Shown: in pieces, positions 30,972 through 40,439 of the stretch
How positions within the stretch are numbered: the first letter of the stretch is position 1
Layout of the letters: the number at the start of each line of letters is the position of its first letter
DNA from: Verrucomicrobium sp.
GTDB taxonomy: Bacteria; Verrucomicrobiota; Verrucomicrobiia; Methylacidiphilales; GAS474
Assembly (NCBI GenBank): GCA_028283855.1
Contig: JAPWJX010000003.1
Coordinates: 62,001-126,000 of the forward strand
Reading direction: 5' to 3'
DNA: 64,000 nt
Notes under the pieces: generated by a model
Told to the model about the DNA's origin: nothing
Databases searched by the model: none
What the model saw: only the letters and a program-made list of their open reading frames with translations
Translations under genes and position numbers: made by a program

Positions 30972-32912
30972 ATGAGCGCCCCCACCCTCGATCCCGTCCG
31001 CGACCAGCTGGAAGCCGCGCAGCAGGCCGGCCACCTCCTCCCCTCCACGGTGGAGAACATCCTGAAGGTCCACGGCCAGCCCGCCACCTCCCCCGGCGAC
31101 CGCGCCAGCATCGAGGAGCTTTTGGCCGCCGGGGAGTGGAACGAGCTGAACGACCGCTTCTTCAAGACCCTGGCCTTCGGCACCGGCGGCATCCGCGGCC
31201 GGACCATCGGCAAGGTCGTCACCCCCGTCGAAAAGGGGACGCCCACGCCGCTCGGCGCGCCGGAGCATCCCGCCGTGGGCACCAACATGATGAACCGGGC
31301 CAACCTGGCCCGCGCCGCCCTGGGCCTGGGCCTTCACCTGCGGAAGGCCTTCCCGGGGAAGAAGTGCAAGGTCGTCATCGCCCACGACACCCGCCACTAC
31401 TCCCGCCCCTTCGCCGAGCTGTGCGCGGAAAAGCTCCAGTCCCTCGGCCACGACGTCCTCCTCTTCGCCGAGGAGCGCTCCACCCCGCAGCTCTCCTTCA
31501 CCGTCCGCCAGGAGCGCGCCCAGGCGGGCATCGTCATCTCCGCCAGCCACAATCCGCCCCACGACAACGGCTTCAAAGCCTACTTCGACGACGGCGCGCA
31601 GCTGGTCGAGCCCCACGCCTCCGGCGTCATCGCCGAAGTGGAGGCCCTGCAGAAGGGCGCCCCCCTCCCCGACGTGGCGGAGAAAGGCACCCTCACCCTC
31701 CTCGGCGCCTCCGCCGACGCCGTCTACCGCCAGGCCCTTAAGACCCTCATCGTGGAGCCCCAGGCCCTCGCCGAGGCCAAGGGCCTGAAGATCGTCTACA
31801 GCTCCCTGCACGGCACCGGCATCCAGATCATCCCCGACCTCTACAAGGAAGTCGGCGTTCCCTTCTCCGTCGTCGCCGCGCAGCAGGAGGGGGACGGCCG
31901 CTTCCCCACCGTGAAGTCCCCCAACCCGGAGGAGAGCGCCGCGCTGGAGCTGGCCATCGCCCAGGCCAAGGAGGAGCAGGCCGACCTGGTCATCGCCACC
32001 GATCCCGACTGCGACCGCCTGGGCGCCGCCGTCCGCGACGGGGCGGGGAACTACGCCCTGCTCACCGGCAACATGATCGGCTCCCTCATCGCCGCCTACC
32101 GGCTGGAGCGCCTCTTCGCCCAGGGCGTGCTGACGCCGCAGAACGCGGGCCGCGCCGCGCTCATCAAGACCTTCGTCACCACCGACCTGCAGAAGAAGCT
32201 GGCCGCACGCTACGGCGTCAAATGCGTCGAATGCCTCACCGGCTTCAAATACATCGGCGCCAAGCTGCGCGAATACGAGCAGGCGACCGGCCTGGCCGAC
32301 TACCACTTCCAGCCCCCCGCCGCGCGCCGCGCCGCGCAGCTGGAAAAGGGGACCTTCTTCGTCTTCGGCGGGGAAGAGAGCTACGGCTACTCCGGCGGCG
32401 ACTACGTCCGGGACAAGGACGGCAACGCCGCCGCCCTCATGCTGGCGGAGGTCGCCGCGTGGCATAAGGCCCGGGGGAAGACCCTCCTGGAGGCCCTGGC
32501 CGACCTCTACCGGGAGCACGGCCTCTTCGCCGAGCGCCTGGGCACCATCACCATGGAGGGAGCCAAGGGCTCCGCGCAGATCCAGGCCCTCCTGGCCTCC
32601 TACCGGGCGGAGCCGCCGCAAAAGCTCGGCGGCCTCCCCGTCGAGCGGCTCGACGACTACGGCAAGCAGGACTTCGCCGACGTCGACGGCACGCCGATCC
32701 CGAAGGAGACGATGCTCCTCTTCCACGTGGAGGGCGGCCACCGCATGGCGGTCCGCGCCTCCGGCACGGAGCCGAAGGTGAAGTTCTACTTCTTCACCCA
32801 GCGCCCCGTGGCGCCGGGCCATTCCCCCGCCGAAACGGAAAAGGAAGCCCGCGCCTTCCTCAACGCCTGGTGGGCGGAGGTCGAGGCCGACGTGAAGAAA
32901 CGGGTGGGGTAA
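30972..32912 (+). CDS. Phosphohexomutase (phosphoglucomutase/phosphomannomutase superfamily)
   Basis: 646 residues, one of the longer alpha-D-phosphohexomutases. It interconverts 1- and 6-phosphates of glucose and/or mannose. Motifs in order: LAFGTGGIRGRTIGKV, the active serine loop IVISASHNPPHDNGFKAYF, the metal loop VIATDPDCDRLGAAV, the sugar loop FVFGGEESYGYSGGDYV, and the phosphate loop VRASGTEPKVKFYFF. All residues needed are present. It starts 2 bases after the mpl stop and is followed by a hairpin shared with the convergent parB. Confidence 0.92.
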   Translation: MSAPTLDPVRDQLEAAQQAGHLLPSTVENILKVHGQPATSPGDRASIEELLAAGEWNELNDRFFKTLAFGTGGIRGRTIGKVVTPVEKGTPTPLGAPEHPAVGTNMMNRANLARAALGLGLHLRKAFPGKKCKVVIAHDTRHYSRPFAELCAEKLQSLGHDVLLFAEERSTPQLSFTVRQERAQAGIVISASHNPPHDNGFKAYFDDGAQLVEPHASGVIAEVEALQKGAPLPDVAEKGTLTLLGASADAVYRQALKTLIVEPQALAEAKGLKIVYSSLHGTGIQIIPDLYKEVGVPFSVVAAQQEGDGRFPTVKSPNPEESAALELAIAQAKEEQADLVIATDPDCDRLGAAVRDGAGNYALLTGNMIGSLIAAYRLERLFAQGVLTPQNAGRAALIKTFVTTDLQKKLAARYGVKCVECLTGFKYIGAKLREYEQATGLADYHFQPPAARRAAQLEKGTFFVFGGEESYGYSGGDYVRDKDGNAAALMLAEVAAWHKARGKTLLEALADLYREHGLFAERLGTITMEGAKGSAQIQALLASYRAEPPQKLGGLPVERLDDYGKQDFADVDGTPIPKETMLLFHVEGGHRMAVRASGTEPKVKFYFFTQRPVAPGHSPAETEKEARAFLNAWWAEVEADVKKRVG

Positions 32913-32927
32913 AACCCGCCGAGGGTT
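32913..32927. terminator. Hairpin between the phosphohexomutase gene and parB
   Basis: AACCC, loop GCCGA, GGGTT. On the minus strand the stem is followed by TTTTA, so it can serve as a weak terminator for parB; it overlaps the parB stop codon. Confidence 0.4.
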
Positions 32928-33801
32928 ATTCGCTGACGCCGAAGCGGGCCAGGAGCTGCTCCAGCTCGCTGGCGGAGAAGTACTCGATCTCGATCTTCCC
33001 GACTTCCCCGTTTCCGTGCATGCGGACGCGGGTGCCCAGGGCGCGCTGGATGCGCTTTTCCAGGTCGGTCCACGCCGCCTCGCTCACGCCGGGGCCCTTG
33101 GCGCCCTTCGGCTTGCGGGTGCGGCCGGGCAGGGAGTCGACGAGCTTCTCGGTCTGCCGGACGGTCAGGCCGTCCTTCACCACCCGGTGGGCGACGAGGA
33201 TCTGCTCGTCCTTCGAGGGCAGGCCCAGGATGACCTTCGCATGGCCCACGGAGAGGCGGTTCTGGGAGACCCAGCCGCGCACCTCGTCGGCCAGGCCCAG
33301 GAGGCGGACGGCGTTGGCCACGTTGACGCGGCTCTTCCCCACCCGCTGGGCGACCTGCTCCTGCGTGAGGCGGAATTGGTTGATGAGGAGGGCGTAGCCC
33401 TCGGCCTCCTCGATCGGGTTAAGGTCGGCCCGCTGGAGGTTTTCGACGAGGGCCAATTCCAGCACCTCGCGGTCGCTGGCGGAGCGGACGATGACGGGGA
33501 CCTCCGCCAGGCCGACCTGCTGGGAGGCGCGCCAGCGGCGCTCGCCCGCGATCAGCTCGTGCTTGCCGTTGACCAGCCGGACGATGAGGGGCTGGATGAC
33601 GCCCCGCTCCCGGATCGACTCGACCAGTTCGGAAAGCTGCTCCGGGTGGAAAACCTTGCGCGGCTGGAACGGGCTGGGGACGATCTGCCCCAGGGGGACT
33701 TTCTGGACGACTTCCCCCTTCTCCGCGGAGGGCTGCGGCGAGGCCAGCTGGCTGCCGATGAGCGCCCCGAGGCCCCGGCCCAATCCTTTTTGCTGCGACA
33801 T
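32926..33801 (-). CDS. parB: Chromosome partitioning protein ParB
   Basis: 291 residues. The N-terminal CTPase/ParB domain has IVPSPFQPRKVFHPEQLSEL, ELIAGERRWRASQQVGLAEV and PVIVRSASDREVLELALVEN. The HTH region is RLTQEQVAQRVGKSRVNVAN, and a C-terminal dimerisation part follows. It binds parS sites and spreads as a CTP-dependent clamp to organise the origin region. parA, usually adjacent, is not here; the next gene upstream is bioB. No copy of the usual parS consensus is visible in the window. Confidence 0.93.
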   Translation of the reverse strand: MSQQKGLGRGLGALIGSQLASPQPSAEKGEVVQKVPLGQIVPSPFQPRKVFHPEQLSELVESIRERGVIQPLIVRLVNGKHELIAGERRWRASQQVGLAEVPVIVRSASDREVLELALVENLQRADLNPIEEAEGYALLINQFRLTQEQVAQRVGKSRVNVANAVRLLGLADEVRGWVSQNRLSVGHAKVILGLPSKDEQILVAHRVVKDGLTVRQTEKLVDSLPGRTRKPKGAKGPGVSEAAWTDLEKRIQRALGTRVRMHGNGEVGKIEIEYFSASELEQLLARFGVSE

Positions 33802-33831
33802 GGGGCGTACCGTAGGAGGGGTACCCTCCCC

Positions 33832-34791
33832 TTAGCAAGCGGAAGCCGGAGCAAGCTGGCTGGGCATGCGGAAGCCCAGCTCCTTCAGAAGCTTCAGGTC
33901 CTGGTCGGCCTCCGGATTGGGGGCGGTCAGGAGCTTGGAGCCGAAGAAGATCGAGTTGGCCCCGGCGTAGAAGCAGAGGGCCTGGCCCTCCCGGGTCAGG
34001 CGGGTGCGCCCGGCGGAGAGGCGGACCTTCGCCTGCGGGAAGGTGATGCGGGTGACGGCGATGAGGCGGACGATCTCGAAGATGTCGACCGGGTCCTGCT
34101 CCGCCAGCGGCGTGCCGGCGATGGGGGTCAGGCAGTTGATGGGGACGCTCTCCGGCGGCGGGTTGAAGCCGGAAAGGACCTCCAGCATCTTCAGCCGGTC
34201 GTCGGCGCTCTCTCCCAGGCCGACGATGCCGCCGCAGCAGACCGACATGCCCGCCTGCTGCGCGGCGGAGATGGTTTCCAGCCGGTCGGCGTAGGTGTGG
34301 GTGGTGACGATCTCGGGATAATAGTCCGGGCTGGTGTCGAGGTTGTGGTTGTAGGCGGTGACCCCGGCCTCTTTCAGGCGGCGGGCGGCCCCGGCGTCCA
34401 GGTGGCCCAGGGTGACGCAGACTTCCATGCCCAGCTTGGACACGTCGTCGACGATCTCGCAGACGGCGTCGAGCTTGGGGTCGTTCTCCTTCAGGCCTTT
34501 CCAGGCCGCGCCCATGCAAAAGCGGCTGGCCCCGCGCGCGCGGGCGTCCCGGGCGGCTTCCATCACCTTTTCGCGGGAAAGGAGCTTCTCCGACTCGACG
34601 CCGGTGGAGTAGTGGGCGCTCTGGGCGCAGTAGGAACAGTCCTCGCTGCAGCCGCCGGTCTTGATACTCAGGAGGCTGCAGAGCTGCACCTCCTGCTCCG
34701 GCCAATGGGCGGCGTAAACCGCGCGGGAACGGGTGATCAGCTCAAAGAGGGGCAGCGCGTAAAGGGCCTGCAGTTCAGAGAGGGTGGCCAT
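33832..34791 (-). CDS. bioB: Biotin synthase
   Basis: 319 residues. A radical SAM enzyme that inserts sulfur into dethiobiotin. The SAM cluster motif is GGCSEDCSYCAQSAHY (CxxxCxxC), followed by RFCMGAAWKGLKENDP, VCVTLGHLD, TAYNHNLDTSPDYYPEIVTT, CCGGIVGLGESADDRLKML and NCLTPIAGTPL. The C-terminus has RITFPQAKVRLSAGRTRL with the Arg ligand of the second cluster. A BirA-type operator overlaps the start codon at 34791. The other bio genes are not in the window. Confidence 0.96.
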   Translation of the reverse strand: MATLSELQALYALPLFELITRSRAVYAAHWPEQEVQLCSLLSIKTGGCSEDCSYCAQSAHYSTGVESEKLLSREKVMEAARDARARGASRFCMGAAWKGLKENDPKLDAVCEIVDDVSKLGMEVCVTLGHLDAGAARRLKEAGVTAYNHNLDTSPDYYPEIVTTHTYADRLETISAAQQAGMSVCCGGIVGLGESADDRLKMLEVLSGFNPPPESVPINCLTPIAGTPLAEQDPVDIFEIVRLIAVTRITFPQAKVRLSAGRTRLTREGQALCFYAGANSIFFGSKLLTAPNPEADQDLKLLKELGFRMPSQLAPASAC

Positions 34792-34821
34792 GTCAACCAG
34801 TGCTAGGGAAGAGGTTTACAA
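34791..34821 (-). promoter_or_regulatory. BirA-type biotin operator at the bioB start
   Basis: On the plus strand TGTCAACC (34791-34798), 14 bases, GGTTTACAA (34813-34821). This matches the known BirA operator pattern TTGTAAACC-N14/16-GGTTTACAA at 7 of 9 and 9 of 9 positions. It overlaps the ATG of bioB, so repression by biotinyl-5'-AMP-bound BirA would cover the promoter and the start. Confidence 0.7.
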
Positions 34822-34869
34822 AGTAAAGCCTTGGGAGGTCCCCCTCCCTTTGGGTAAAGTCTGGGCCCC

Positions 34870-36336
34870 ATGTCCGAATTTCATTACGACGCCGTCCTGG
34901 TCGGTGCCGGCGTGATGAGCGCCACCCTGGCCGCCCTCCTAAAGGAACTAGACCCCACCCTCTCCATCGCCGTCCTCGAGCGGTTCGACACGCCGGCTTC
35001 CGAAAGCTCCGACGCCTGGAACAACGCGGGCACGGGCCACGCCGCCCTCTGCGAGCTGAACTACACTCCGGAAAAGGCCGACGGCTCCATCGACGTCACC
35101 AAGGCGCTCCAGATCAACGAGTCGTTCGAGGTTTCCAAGCAGTTCTGGGCCTACCTGGTGGAAAAGGGCGTCCTGCCCAAGCCGGAAGCCTTCATCAATC
35201 CGGTGCCGCACTCCAGCTTCGTCCGCGGGGAGGAGAACGCCGCCTACCTGCGCAAGCGCCACGCCGCCCTCTCCGCCCATCCCCTTTTCCACGGCATGGA
35301 ATACTCGGAAGACCCGGCCAAGCTGGCGGAGTGGATGCCCCTGATCCTGGACGGGCGCGATCCGGGGGAAAAGATCGCCGCCACCCGGACGGCCGCCGGG
35401 ACCGACGTGAACTTCGGCGCCCTCACCCGCACCCTCCTCAAAGGACTGCAGAAGCAAGGCGTGACGGTGTACATCCGGCACGACGTGAAGGGCCTCAAGC
35501 GCGACAAGCAGCGCGGCGGCTGGCGGCTGGCCGTGCAGGACCTCGACTACCACACCGTGCATAAGATCCACGCCAAGTTCGTCTTCCTGGGCGCGGGCGG
35601 CGGCGCGCTGCCGCTCCTGCAAAAGTCCGGCATCGCGGAGGGGAAGGGCTTCGGCGGCTTCCCGGTGAGCGGCCAGTGGCTGGTCTGCACCAACCCGGAC
35701 CTCGTCTCCCGCCACGGGGCGAAGGTCTACGGAAAAGCCTCCGTCGGCGCGCCGCCGATGTCGGTCCCCCACCTGGACACCCGCGTCATCGACGGAAAGC
35801 GGGCCCTCCTCTTCGGCCCTTACGCCGGGTTCTCCACCCGCTTCCTCAAGCGCGGCTCCCTCCTCGACCTCTTCGCCTCGCTCAAGCCGGACAACATCTG
35901 GCCGATGATCCGCGCGGGCCTCGACAACCTCGACCTGACCAAATACCTCATCGGCCAGGTGCTCCAGTCCCAGGATGACCGGCTGGAGGCGCTGCGCGGC
36001 TTCGTCCCGCGCGCGCGGAAGGAGGACTGGAAGCTGGAGGTGGCCGGACAGCGCGTCCAAGTCATCAAGAAGGACGCCAAAAAGGGCGGCGTCCTCCAGT
36101 TCGGCACGGAGCTGGTCTGCGCCGGAGACGGCACGCTGGCCGCCCTCCTGGGCGCCTCCCCCGGCGCCTCCACGGCCGTCTCCGTCATGCTCGACATCGT
36201 GAAGAAATGCTTCCCCGCCCACCAGGCGCGCCTGGCGGAGATCATCCCCTCCTACGGGAAGTCGCTGGCGCAGGACGCCGCCCTGCTCCAGACCGTGCGG
36301 GAACGGACGAACCGCGTCCTGAAGCTGGCCGCCTAG
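34870..36336 (+). CDS. mqo: Malate:quinone oxidoreductase
   Basis: 488 residues. A peripheral membrane FAD enzyme that oxidises malate to oxaloacetate and reduces quinone. The dinucleotide motif is [20 protein letters not shown], followed by [75 protein letters not shown] and [13 protein letters not shown], all typical of Mqo. It can replace or complement malate dehydrogenase in the TCA cycle. Convergent with cysA, 6 bases away, without a visible terminator hairpin. Confidence 0.95.
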   Translation: MSEFHYDAVLVGAGVMSATLAALLKELDPTLSIAVLERFDTPASESSDAWNNAGTGHAALCELNYTPEKADGSIDVTKALQINESFEVSKQFWAYLVEKGVLPKPEAFINPVPHSSFVRGEENAAYLRKRHAALSAHPLFHGMEYSEDPAKLAEWMPLILDGRDPGEKIAATRTAAGTDVNFGALTRTLLKGLQKQGVTVYIRHDVKGLKRDKQRGGWRLAVQDLDYHTVHKIHAKFVFLGAGGGALPLLQKSGIAEGKGFGGFPVSGQWLVCTNPDLVSRHGAKVYGKASVGAPPMSVPHLDTRVIDGKRALLFGPYAGFSTRFLKRGSLLDLFASLKPDNIWPMIRAGLDNLDLTKYLIGQVLQSQDDRLEALRGFVPRARKEDWKLEVAGQRVQVIKKDAKKGGVLQFGTELVCAGDGTLAALLGASPGASTAVSVMLDIVKKCFPAHQARLAEIIPSYGKSLAQDAALLQTVRERTNRVLKLAA

Positions 36337-36342
36337 GGCGGC

Positions 36343-37095
36343 TTAGATCGTCGGGTGCATTTCCTCGGAGAGGCCGAGGAAGTGCCGGACGAAATCGTCC
36401 GCCGGGCGCGTCCGCAGCTCGGACGGCGTGCCGATCTGCCGGACCCGCCCCTCCCCCAGCACCGCCACGCGGTCGGCCAGGCGGAAGGCCTCCTCCTGGT
36501 CGTGGGTGACGAAGAGGGTGGCCAGCTTCGTCTCGTCGTGGAACTGGCGCAGCCAGAGACACAGCTCCCGCCGCACCTTCGCGTCGAGCGCGCCGAAGGG
36601 CTCGTCCAAGAGGAGGAGCCGAGGCTCCACCGCCAGCGCCCGCGCCAGGGCGACGCGCTGCCGCTGCCCGCCGGAGAGCTGGGACGGATAGCGCCCGCCG
36701 AAGTCGGCCAGCTGGATCAGCGCCAGCAGCTCCCCCACCCGGCGGGCGATCTCCGCCTTCGGCGGCCGCGCGGCGCGGGGCCGCACCCGCAGGCCGAAGG
36801 CGATGTTCTCGAAAACCGTCATATGCTGGAAAAGCGCGTAGTGCTGGAAAACGAATCCCGCCCGCCGCGCGGAGGCGGGGCGATCGGTCACGTCCTCCCC
36901 GCCGAACTCGACCCGCCCGCCCGCGTCGGGAAACTCGAGGCCCGCCACGATGCGCAGGAGCGTCGTCTTGCCGGAGCCGCTCGGCCCCAGGAGGGCCAAG
37001 AGCTCCCCCGGACGCACGTCCAGGTCAACGCCGCGCAGGGCGCCCGGCCCTCCGGCAGCGTAGGTCTTGCTCACGTTGCGGATGGCGATGTTCAT
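36343..37095 (-). CDS. cysA: Sulfate/thiosulfate ABC transporter ATP-binding protein
   Basis: 250 residues. Walker [22 protein letters not shown]-loop [20 protein letters not shown] (typical of CysA/ModC-type importers), signature [15 protein letters not shown], Walker [14 protein letters not shown], and the H-loop [18 protein letters not shown]. It is shorter than CysA of E. coli (365) and lacks the C-terminal TOBE regulatory domain, so control by that domain is absent. The start is ATG 37095, overlapping the cysW stop; the long upstream open frame is a shadow. Confidence 0.88.
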   Translation of the reverse strand: MNIAIRNVSKTYAAGGPGALRGVDLDVRPGELLALLGPSGSGKTTLLRIVAGLEFPDAGGRVEFGGEDVTDRPASARRAGFVFQHYALFQHMTVFENIAFGLRVRPRAARPPKAEIARRVGELLALIQLADFGGRYPSQLSGGQRQRVALARALAVEPRLLLLDEPFGALDAKVRRELCLWLRQFHDETKLATLFVTHDQEEAFRLADRVAVLGEGRVRQIGTPSELRTRPADDFVRHFLGLSEEMHPTI

Positions 37096-37982
37096 GACGG
37101 GGACTCCGGTGCGCGGGCCGCCTCCTCCTGCCGCCGCGCGCCCCACTCCACCGCCGTCTTCAGCGCCAGGGTGACCAGCGCTAGCAGGCAGAGAAGCGAG
37201 GCCGCGGCGAAGGCGGCGGCGTATTGGTAATCGTTGTAGAGGACCTCGATGTGAAGGGGCAGCGTGTTCGTCAATCCCCGGATGTGGCCGGAGAGGACGG
37301 AGACGGCGCCGAACTCCCCCATCGCCCGCGCGTTGCAGAGGATAACGCCGTAGAGGAGCGCCCACTTCACCTTCGGCAGGGTGATGCGGCGGAGGATCTG
37401 CCAGCCGCCGGCCCCCAGGGAATAGGCCGCCTCCTCCTCCGTGACGCCCTGGCTCTCCATGAGCGGGATGAGACTGCGCGCCACGAAAGGGACCGTGACG
37501 AAGGTGGTCCCCAGCACGATGCCCGGCAGGGCAAAGACGATGCGGATCCCGTGCGCGTCGAGCCACGGCCAGAGGAACCCGTGCCGCCCGAAGAGGAGGA
37601 CGTAGACCAGCCCGCCGATGACCGGGGAGACCCAGAGCGGCAGGTCGATGAGGACGGAAAGGACCCGCCGCCCGGGGAAGCGGTAGCGGGTGAGCGCCCA
37701 GGCGGCGGCGATGCCGAAGGCGGTGTTCAGCGGCACGGCGATGGCGGCCGTCAGCAGCGTGAGGCCGATCGCCGCTCGGCAATCGGGATCGCGCAGGGCG
37801 GCCCAGGCCACGCCCGGCCCCTGCGCGAAGGCCTCCGCGAAGACCTCCCCCAGCGGGACGACCAGGAAGAGGAGGAGGAAGGCCGCCGTGACCGCCAGGA
37901 GCAGGGCGCGGACCGGCGGCGCGTCGGCCGTCGCCCGGCGGGCGCGGGGCGCGGCGGCGGGCAGCGCGACGAGGCCGCTCAC
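37092..37982 (-). CDS. cysW: Sulfate ABC transporter permease CysW
   Basis: 296 residues, six membrane segments. The CysW-specific C-terminus [20 protein letters not shown] is present, as are [18 protein letters not shown] and the coupling EAA-type loop [20 protein letters not shown]. With CysT and CysA it forms the sulfate/thiosulfate importer; the periplasmic binding protein is not in the window. GTG 37982 overlaps the cysT stop (GTGA). The first 25 residues are Ala/Arg-rich before the first span. Confidence 0.88.
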   Translation of the reverse strand: MSGLVALPAAAPRARRATADAPPVRALLLAVTAAFLLLFLVVPLGEVFAEAFAQGPGVAWAALRDPDCRAAIGLTLLTAAIAVPLNTAFGIAAAWALTRYRFPGRRVLSVLIDLPLWVSPVIGGLVYVLLFGRHGFLWPWLDAHGIRIVFALPGIVLGTTFVTVPFVARSLIPLMESQGVTEEEAAYSLGAGGWQILRRITLPKVKWALLYGVILCNARAMGEFGAVSVLSGHIRGLTNTLPLHIEVLYNDYQYAAAFAAASLLCLLALVTLALKTAVEWGARRQEEAARAPESPS

Positions 37983-38788
37983 GCCCGCCTCCGCTGCAGA
38001 AAATGGACCCCGGTCAAAATCGCCGCCGAGAAAAAGAGCATGAGGAGGCCCAAGACCGCCGCCCCGGAATAATCGTACTGCTCCAGCTTGCCCACGATGA
38101 GCAGGGGCAGGATCTCCGTGCGGAACGGGAGATTGGCCGAGATGAAGACGATGGAGCCGTATTCCCCCAGCGCGCGGCCGAAGGCCAGCGTCATGCCGGT
38201 GAGGAGGGCGGGCCGCAGCGCGGGGAAGACGACGCGGCGGAAGGTCTGCCCGCGGTCCGCGCCCAGGCAGGCCGCGGCCTCCTCCACGTCCTCCGGCAGG
38301 GCGGCGATGACCGGCTGGAGCGCGCGGACGACGAAGGGCAGGCCCACGAAGACGAGGGCCAGCGCCACCCCCAGCGGCGTGAAGGCGACGTGGACGCCGA
38401 GCCGCGCCAGCGGCGCGCCCAAAGGGCCGTGCGGCGCGTAGAGGGTCGTCAACGCGATGCCCGCCACCGCCGTCGGCAGGGCGAAGGGGAGGTCGACGAG
38501 GGCGTCGGCCAGCCGGCGGCCGGGAAAATCGTAGCGCGCCAGCGTCCAGGCGGTGACGAAGCCGAAAAGCCCGTTGCAAAGCGCGGCGGCCAGGGAAGCC
38601 CCCAGGCTCAGGCCGCACGCGTGGAGCACCCGCGCGTCCGCCACGGTGTGCCAGGCGTGGCGGAAGGTGGTGCCCGCCCCTTCCGCCAGGAGCGCGGCGA
38701 ACGGCAGGAGGACGATGCAGCTCAAGTAAAAGACCGAGTAGCCCAGGCTCAGCCCGAAGCCGGGCAACAGGCGGCGGGCGGAGGTCAC
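37979..38788 (-). CDS. cysT: Sulfate ABC transporter permease CysT
   Basis: 269 residues with six membrane segments. Signature parts: [20 protein letters not shown]-like N-terminal span, [20 protein letters not shown], the EAA loop [20 protein letters not shown], and [20 protein letters not shown], characteristic of CysT/CysU. It starts at GTG 38788, overlapping the stop of the COG0523 GTPase gene. Second permease subunit of the sulfate importer. Confidence 0.88.
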   Translation of the reverse strand: MTSARRLLPGFGLSLGYSVFYLSCIVLLPFAALLAEGAGTTFRHAWHTVADARVLHACGLSLGASLAAALCNGLFGFVTAWTLARYDFPGRRLADALVDLPFALPTAVAGIALTTLYAPHGPLGAPLARLGVHVAFTPLGVALALVFVGLPFVVRALQPVIAALPEDVEEAAACLGADRGQTFRRVVFPALRPALLTGMTLAFGRALGEYGSIVFISANLPFRTEILPLLIVGKLEQYDYSGAAVLGLLMLFFSAAILTGVHFLQRRRA

Positions 38789-39732
38789 GCGGAGACGGCC
38801 CCCAGTCCGGCGAAGTGGGCGGCCAAGGCCGCCTCGTCCAGCCCGCGCCCCAGCAGGACCAGGCCGCAGGGGAGTTCCGCCAGCTCGGCGGGCGCGGACC
38901 AGGCAACCGCGTCGGTCTGGTCGCCCGCCTTTTGAAAGACGCAGGGGGAATCGGGCGCGTCGTCGAAGCGGACCAGGCCCTTGGCCCGGTAGATTTCCCC
39001 CGGCGCCTCGCGCAGCGCCCGCTCCAGGACGGGGCGCGGCACGGGCCGCTCCAGGGAAAGGAAGACGGTGGAGGTCTTCTCCGGATGGGGCGCGGCGCCG
39101 GAGGTCGCGCGGTGGCGCGGCACGGCGCTGCGCCGCGCGCCCAGCACCAGCTCAGGATCGACCCGCCCGCGCGTCACGTCGGCCCGGACGGCGCGCGGAT
39201 TGTGGCGGGCGAGGTCCTCCGCGATCTTCTCCAGGGAGGCGGGCTTGGCCTGGTCGGCCTTGTTGACGACGACCAGGTCGGCCCAGCGGAGCTGCTCCCG
39301 CGCCAGGGAGCGGTTGAGCCACCAGCCGGGATAGTTGGACCCGTCGACGACGTGGATGACCTGCGCCAGCTCCATCCGGTTCCAGAGCGGCGCCTCGGTG
39401 AGGCGGTCCAGCAGGTCGTCGGTCTCCGCCACGCCGGAGGCCTCGATCCAGACGTGCTTCACGGAAGGATCGGCGGCCAGCCGCTCCAGATTCCGGCCCA
39501 ATTCGGGATAGCTGGCGCAGCAGAGACATCCGGCAGTCAGCGCCGTCAGGCGGGATACCTTCGCCGCCAGGAGCGCGGCGTCGACGTTGACCTTGCCGAA
39601 GTCGTTCACCAGCACGACGGTTTCCTGCCGGGGAAATTCCGGCTGGGAGAGGACATGCTGCATGAGGGAGGTCTTTCCGCTGCCGAGGAAGCCGGTGAGG
39701 AGAGTCAGGGAAAGGCGGCGCATCGGGTTCAT
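38785..39732 (-). CDS. CobW/COG0523 family GTP-binding metallochaperone-like protein
   Basis: 315 residues. G3E GTPase features: Walker A LLTGFLGSGKTSLMQHVL, ETVVLVNDFGKVNVDAALL, the metal-binding GCLCCA (CxCC) motif near residue 70, VWIEASGVAETDDLLDRL, and VVVNKADQAKP. A C-terminal CobW-like domain carries YRAKGLVRFDD. Members deliver Zn, Co, Ni or Fe to target enzymes. Here it sits directly in front of cysTWA with 4-base overlaps on both sides, an unusual partner for sulfate uptake. There is no His-rich metal tail. Confidence 0.85.
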   Translation of the reverse strand: MNPMRRLSLTLLTGFLGSGKTSLMQHVLSQPEFPRQETVVLVNDFGKVNVDAALLAAKVSRLTALTAGCLCCASYPELGRNLERLAADPSVKHVWIEASGVAETDDLLDRLTEAPLWNRMELAQVIHVVDGSNYPGWWLNRSLAREQLRWADLVVVNKADQAKPASLEKIAEDLARHNPRAVRADVTRGRVDPELVLGARRSAVPRHRATSGAAPHPEKTSTVFLSLERPVPRPVLERALREAPGEIYRAKGLVRFDDAPDSPCVFQKAGDQTDAVAWSAPAELAELPCGLVLLGRGLDEAALAAHFAGLGAVSA

Positions 39733-40421
39733 TTCCGGCGGCGGTCCAGGGCGTCGTAGGCCAAGAGCAGCGTGGCCAGGCTCAAGGGCGTGGTCACCAA
39801 GGTGCCGACAAAGAAACAGGCTATCCCCAAAGAATTGAGAGCAACGAGCGCCAGGAGGAGGGCCAGAAAGCGCCGCCGCTCCCCCTGCGTCAACGCGGCG
39901 CTCCGCTTCAGCGCGGCGACGGGTGCCAAGCCCCGGTCTACCGACGCGAAAAAGGCCAGGCCGAAGCGGGGCAGCCAAAACACCCCCGGCACCAGCGCCA
40001 AGAGGAGGCCGCCGCCCACGACGAGGGCGGTCAACGCCGTCGCGGCCAACCCATGCGGCACGAAACGCAGCCCCCTCACAAAGTCTCCCCAGGAGGGGTC
40101 TTCCCCCCGGACCGCGCGCAAACCCCCGCGCACCCATCCGACAAGGATGCAAAGCCCGGCCAGAAGGCCCAATAGAAAAAACGGCAGAACCGCCTTCGCC
40201 GCCCAAGCCCAGCCGGGCCACTGATGATGGCTGCGGGTGTAGCGGAGAAGAACCTCAATCCCCGCGGAAAAGAAAACGGTCTGCGCCAGAAGATAGAGAA
40301 CAACCCCGAAAAAGAAAAAAAGGGGCCGCTTCCACAGGAGCCCCCATCCCTGACGCAAAAGGCCCGGAATGGAAAACGCGGGCGGCTTGGGCTTAGGCCT
40401 CGATTTGAGCTTCGGCATCAT
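39729..40421 (-). CDS. Polytopic membrane protein of unknown function
   Basis: 230 residues with four to five hydrophobic segments (about 31-52, 75-100, 125-150, 155-170, 187-222) after a basic Lys/Pro-rich N-terminus (MMPKLKSRPKPKPPAFSI). LVPGVFWLPRFGLAFFASVD and SAALTQGERRRFLALLLALV suggest the DUF975-like or glycerophosphodiesterase-membrane-domain type, but no firm match. The stop overlaps the start of the GTPase gene, so it is cotranscribed with it and cysTWA. Start is ATG 40421 or 40418. Confidence 0.65.
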   Translation of the reverse strand: MMPKLKSRPKPKPPAFSIPGLLRQGWGLLWKRPLFFFFGVVLYLLAQTVFFSAGIEVLLRYTRSHHQWPGWAWAAKAVLPFFLLGLLAGLCILVGWVRGGLRAVRGEDPSWGDFVRGLRFVPHGLAATALTALVVGGGLLLALVPGVFWLPRFGLAFFASVDRGLAPVAALKRSAALTQGERRRFLALLLALVALNSLGIACFFVGTLVTTPLSLATLLLAYDALDRRRK

Positions 40422-40439
40422 GACCCAGGATAGCTTGGC

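Noticed and set aside
36343-37782. A 479-codon fusion frame containing cysA
   Set aside because: The part before ATG 37095 is the shadow of cysW in another frame; the ATPase domain starts at the ATG.
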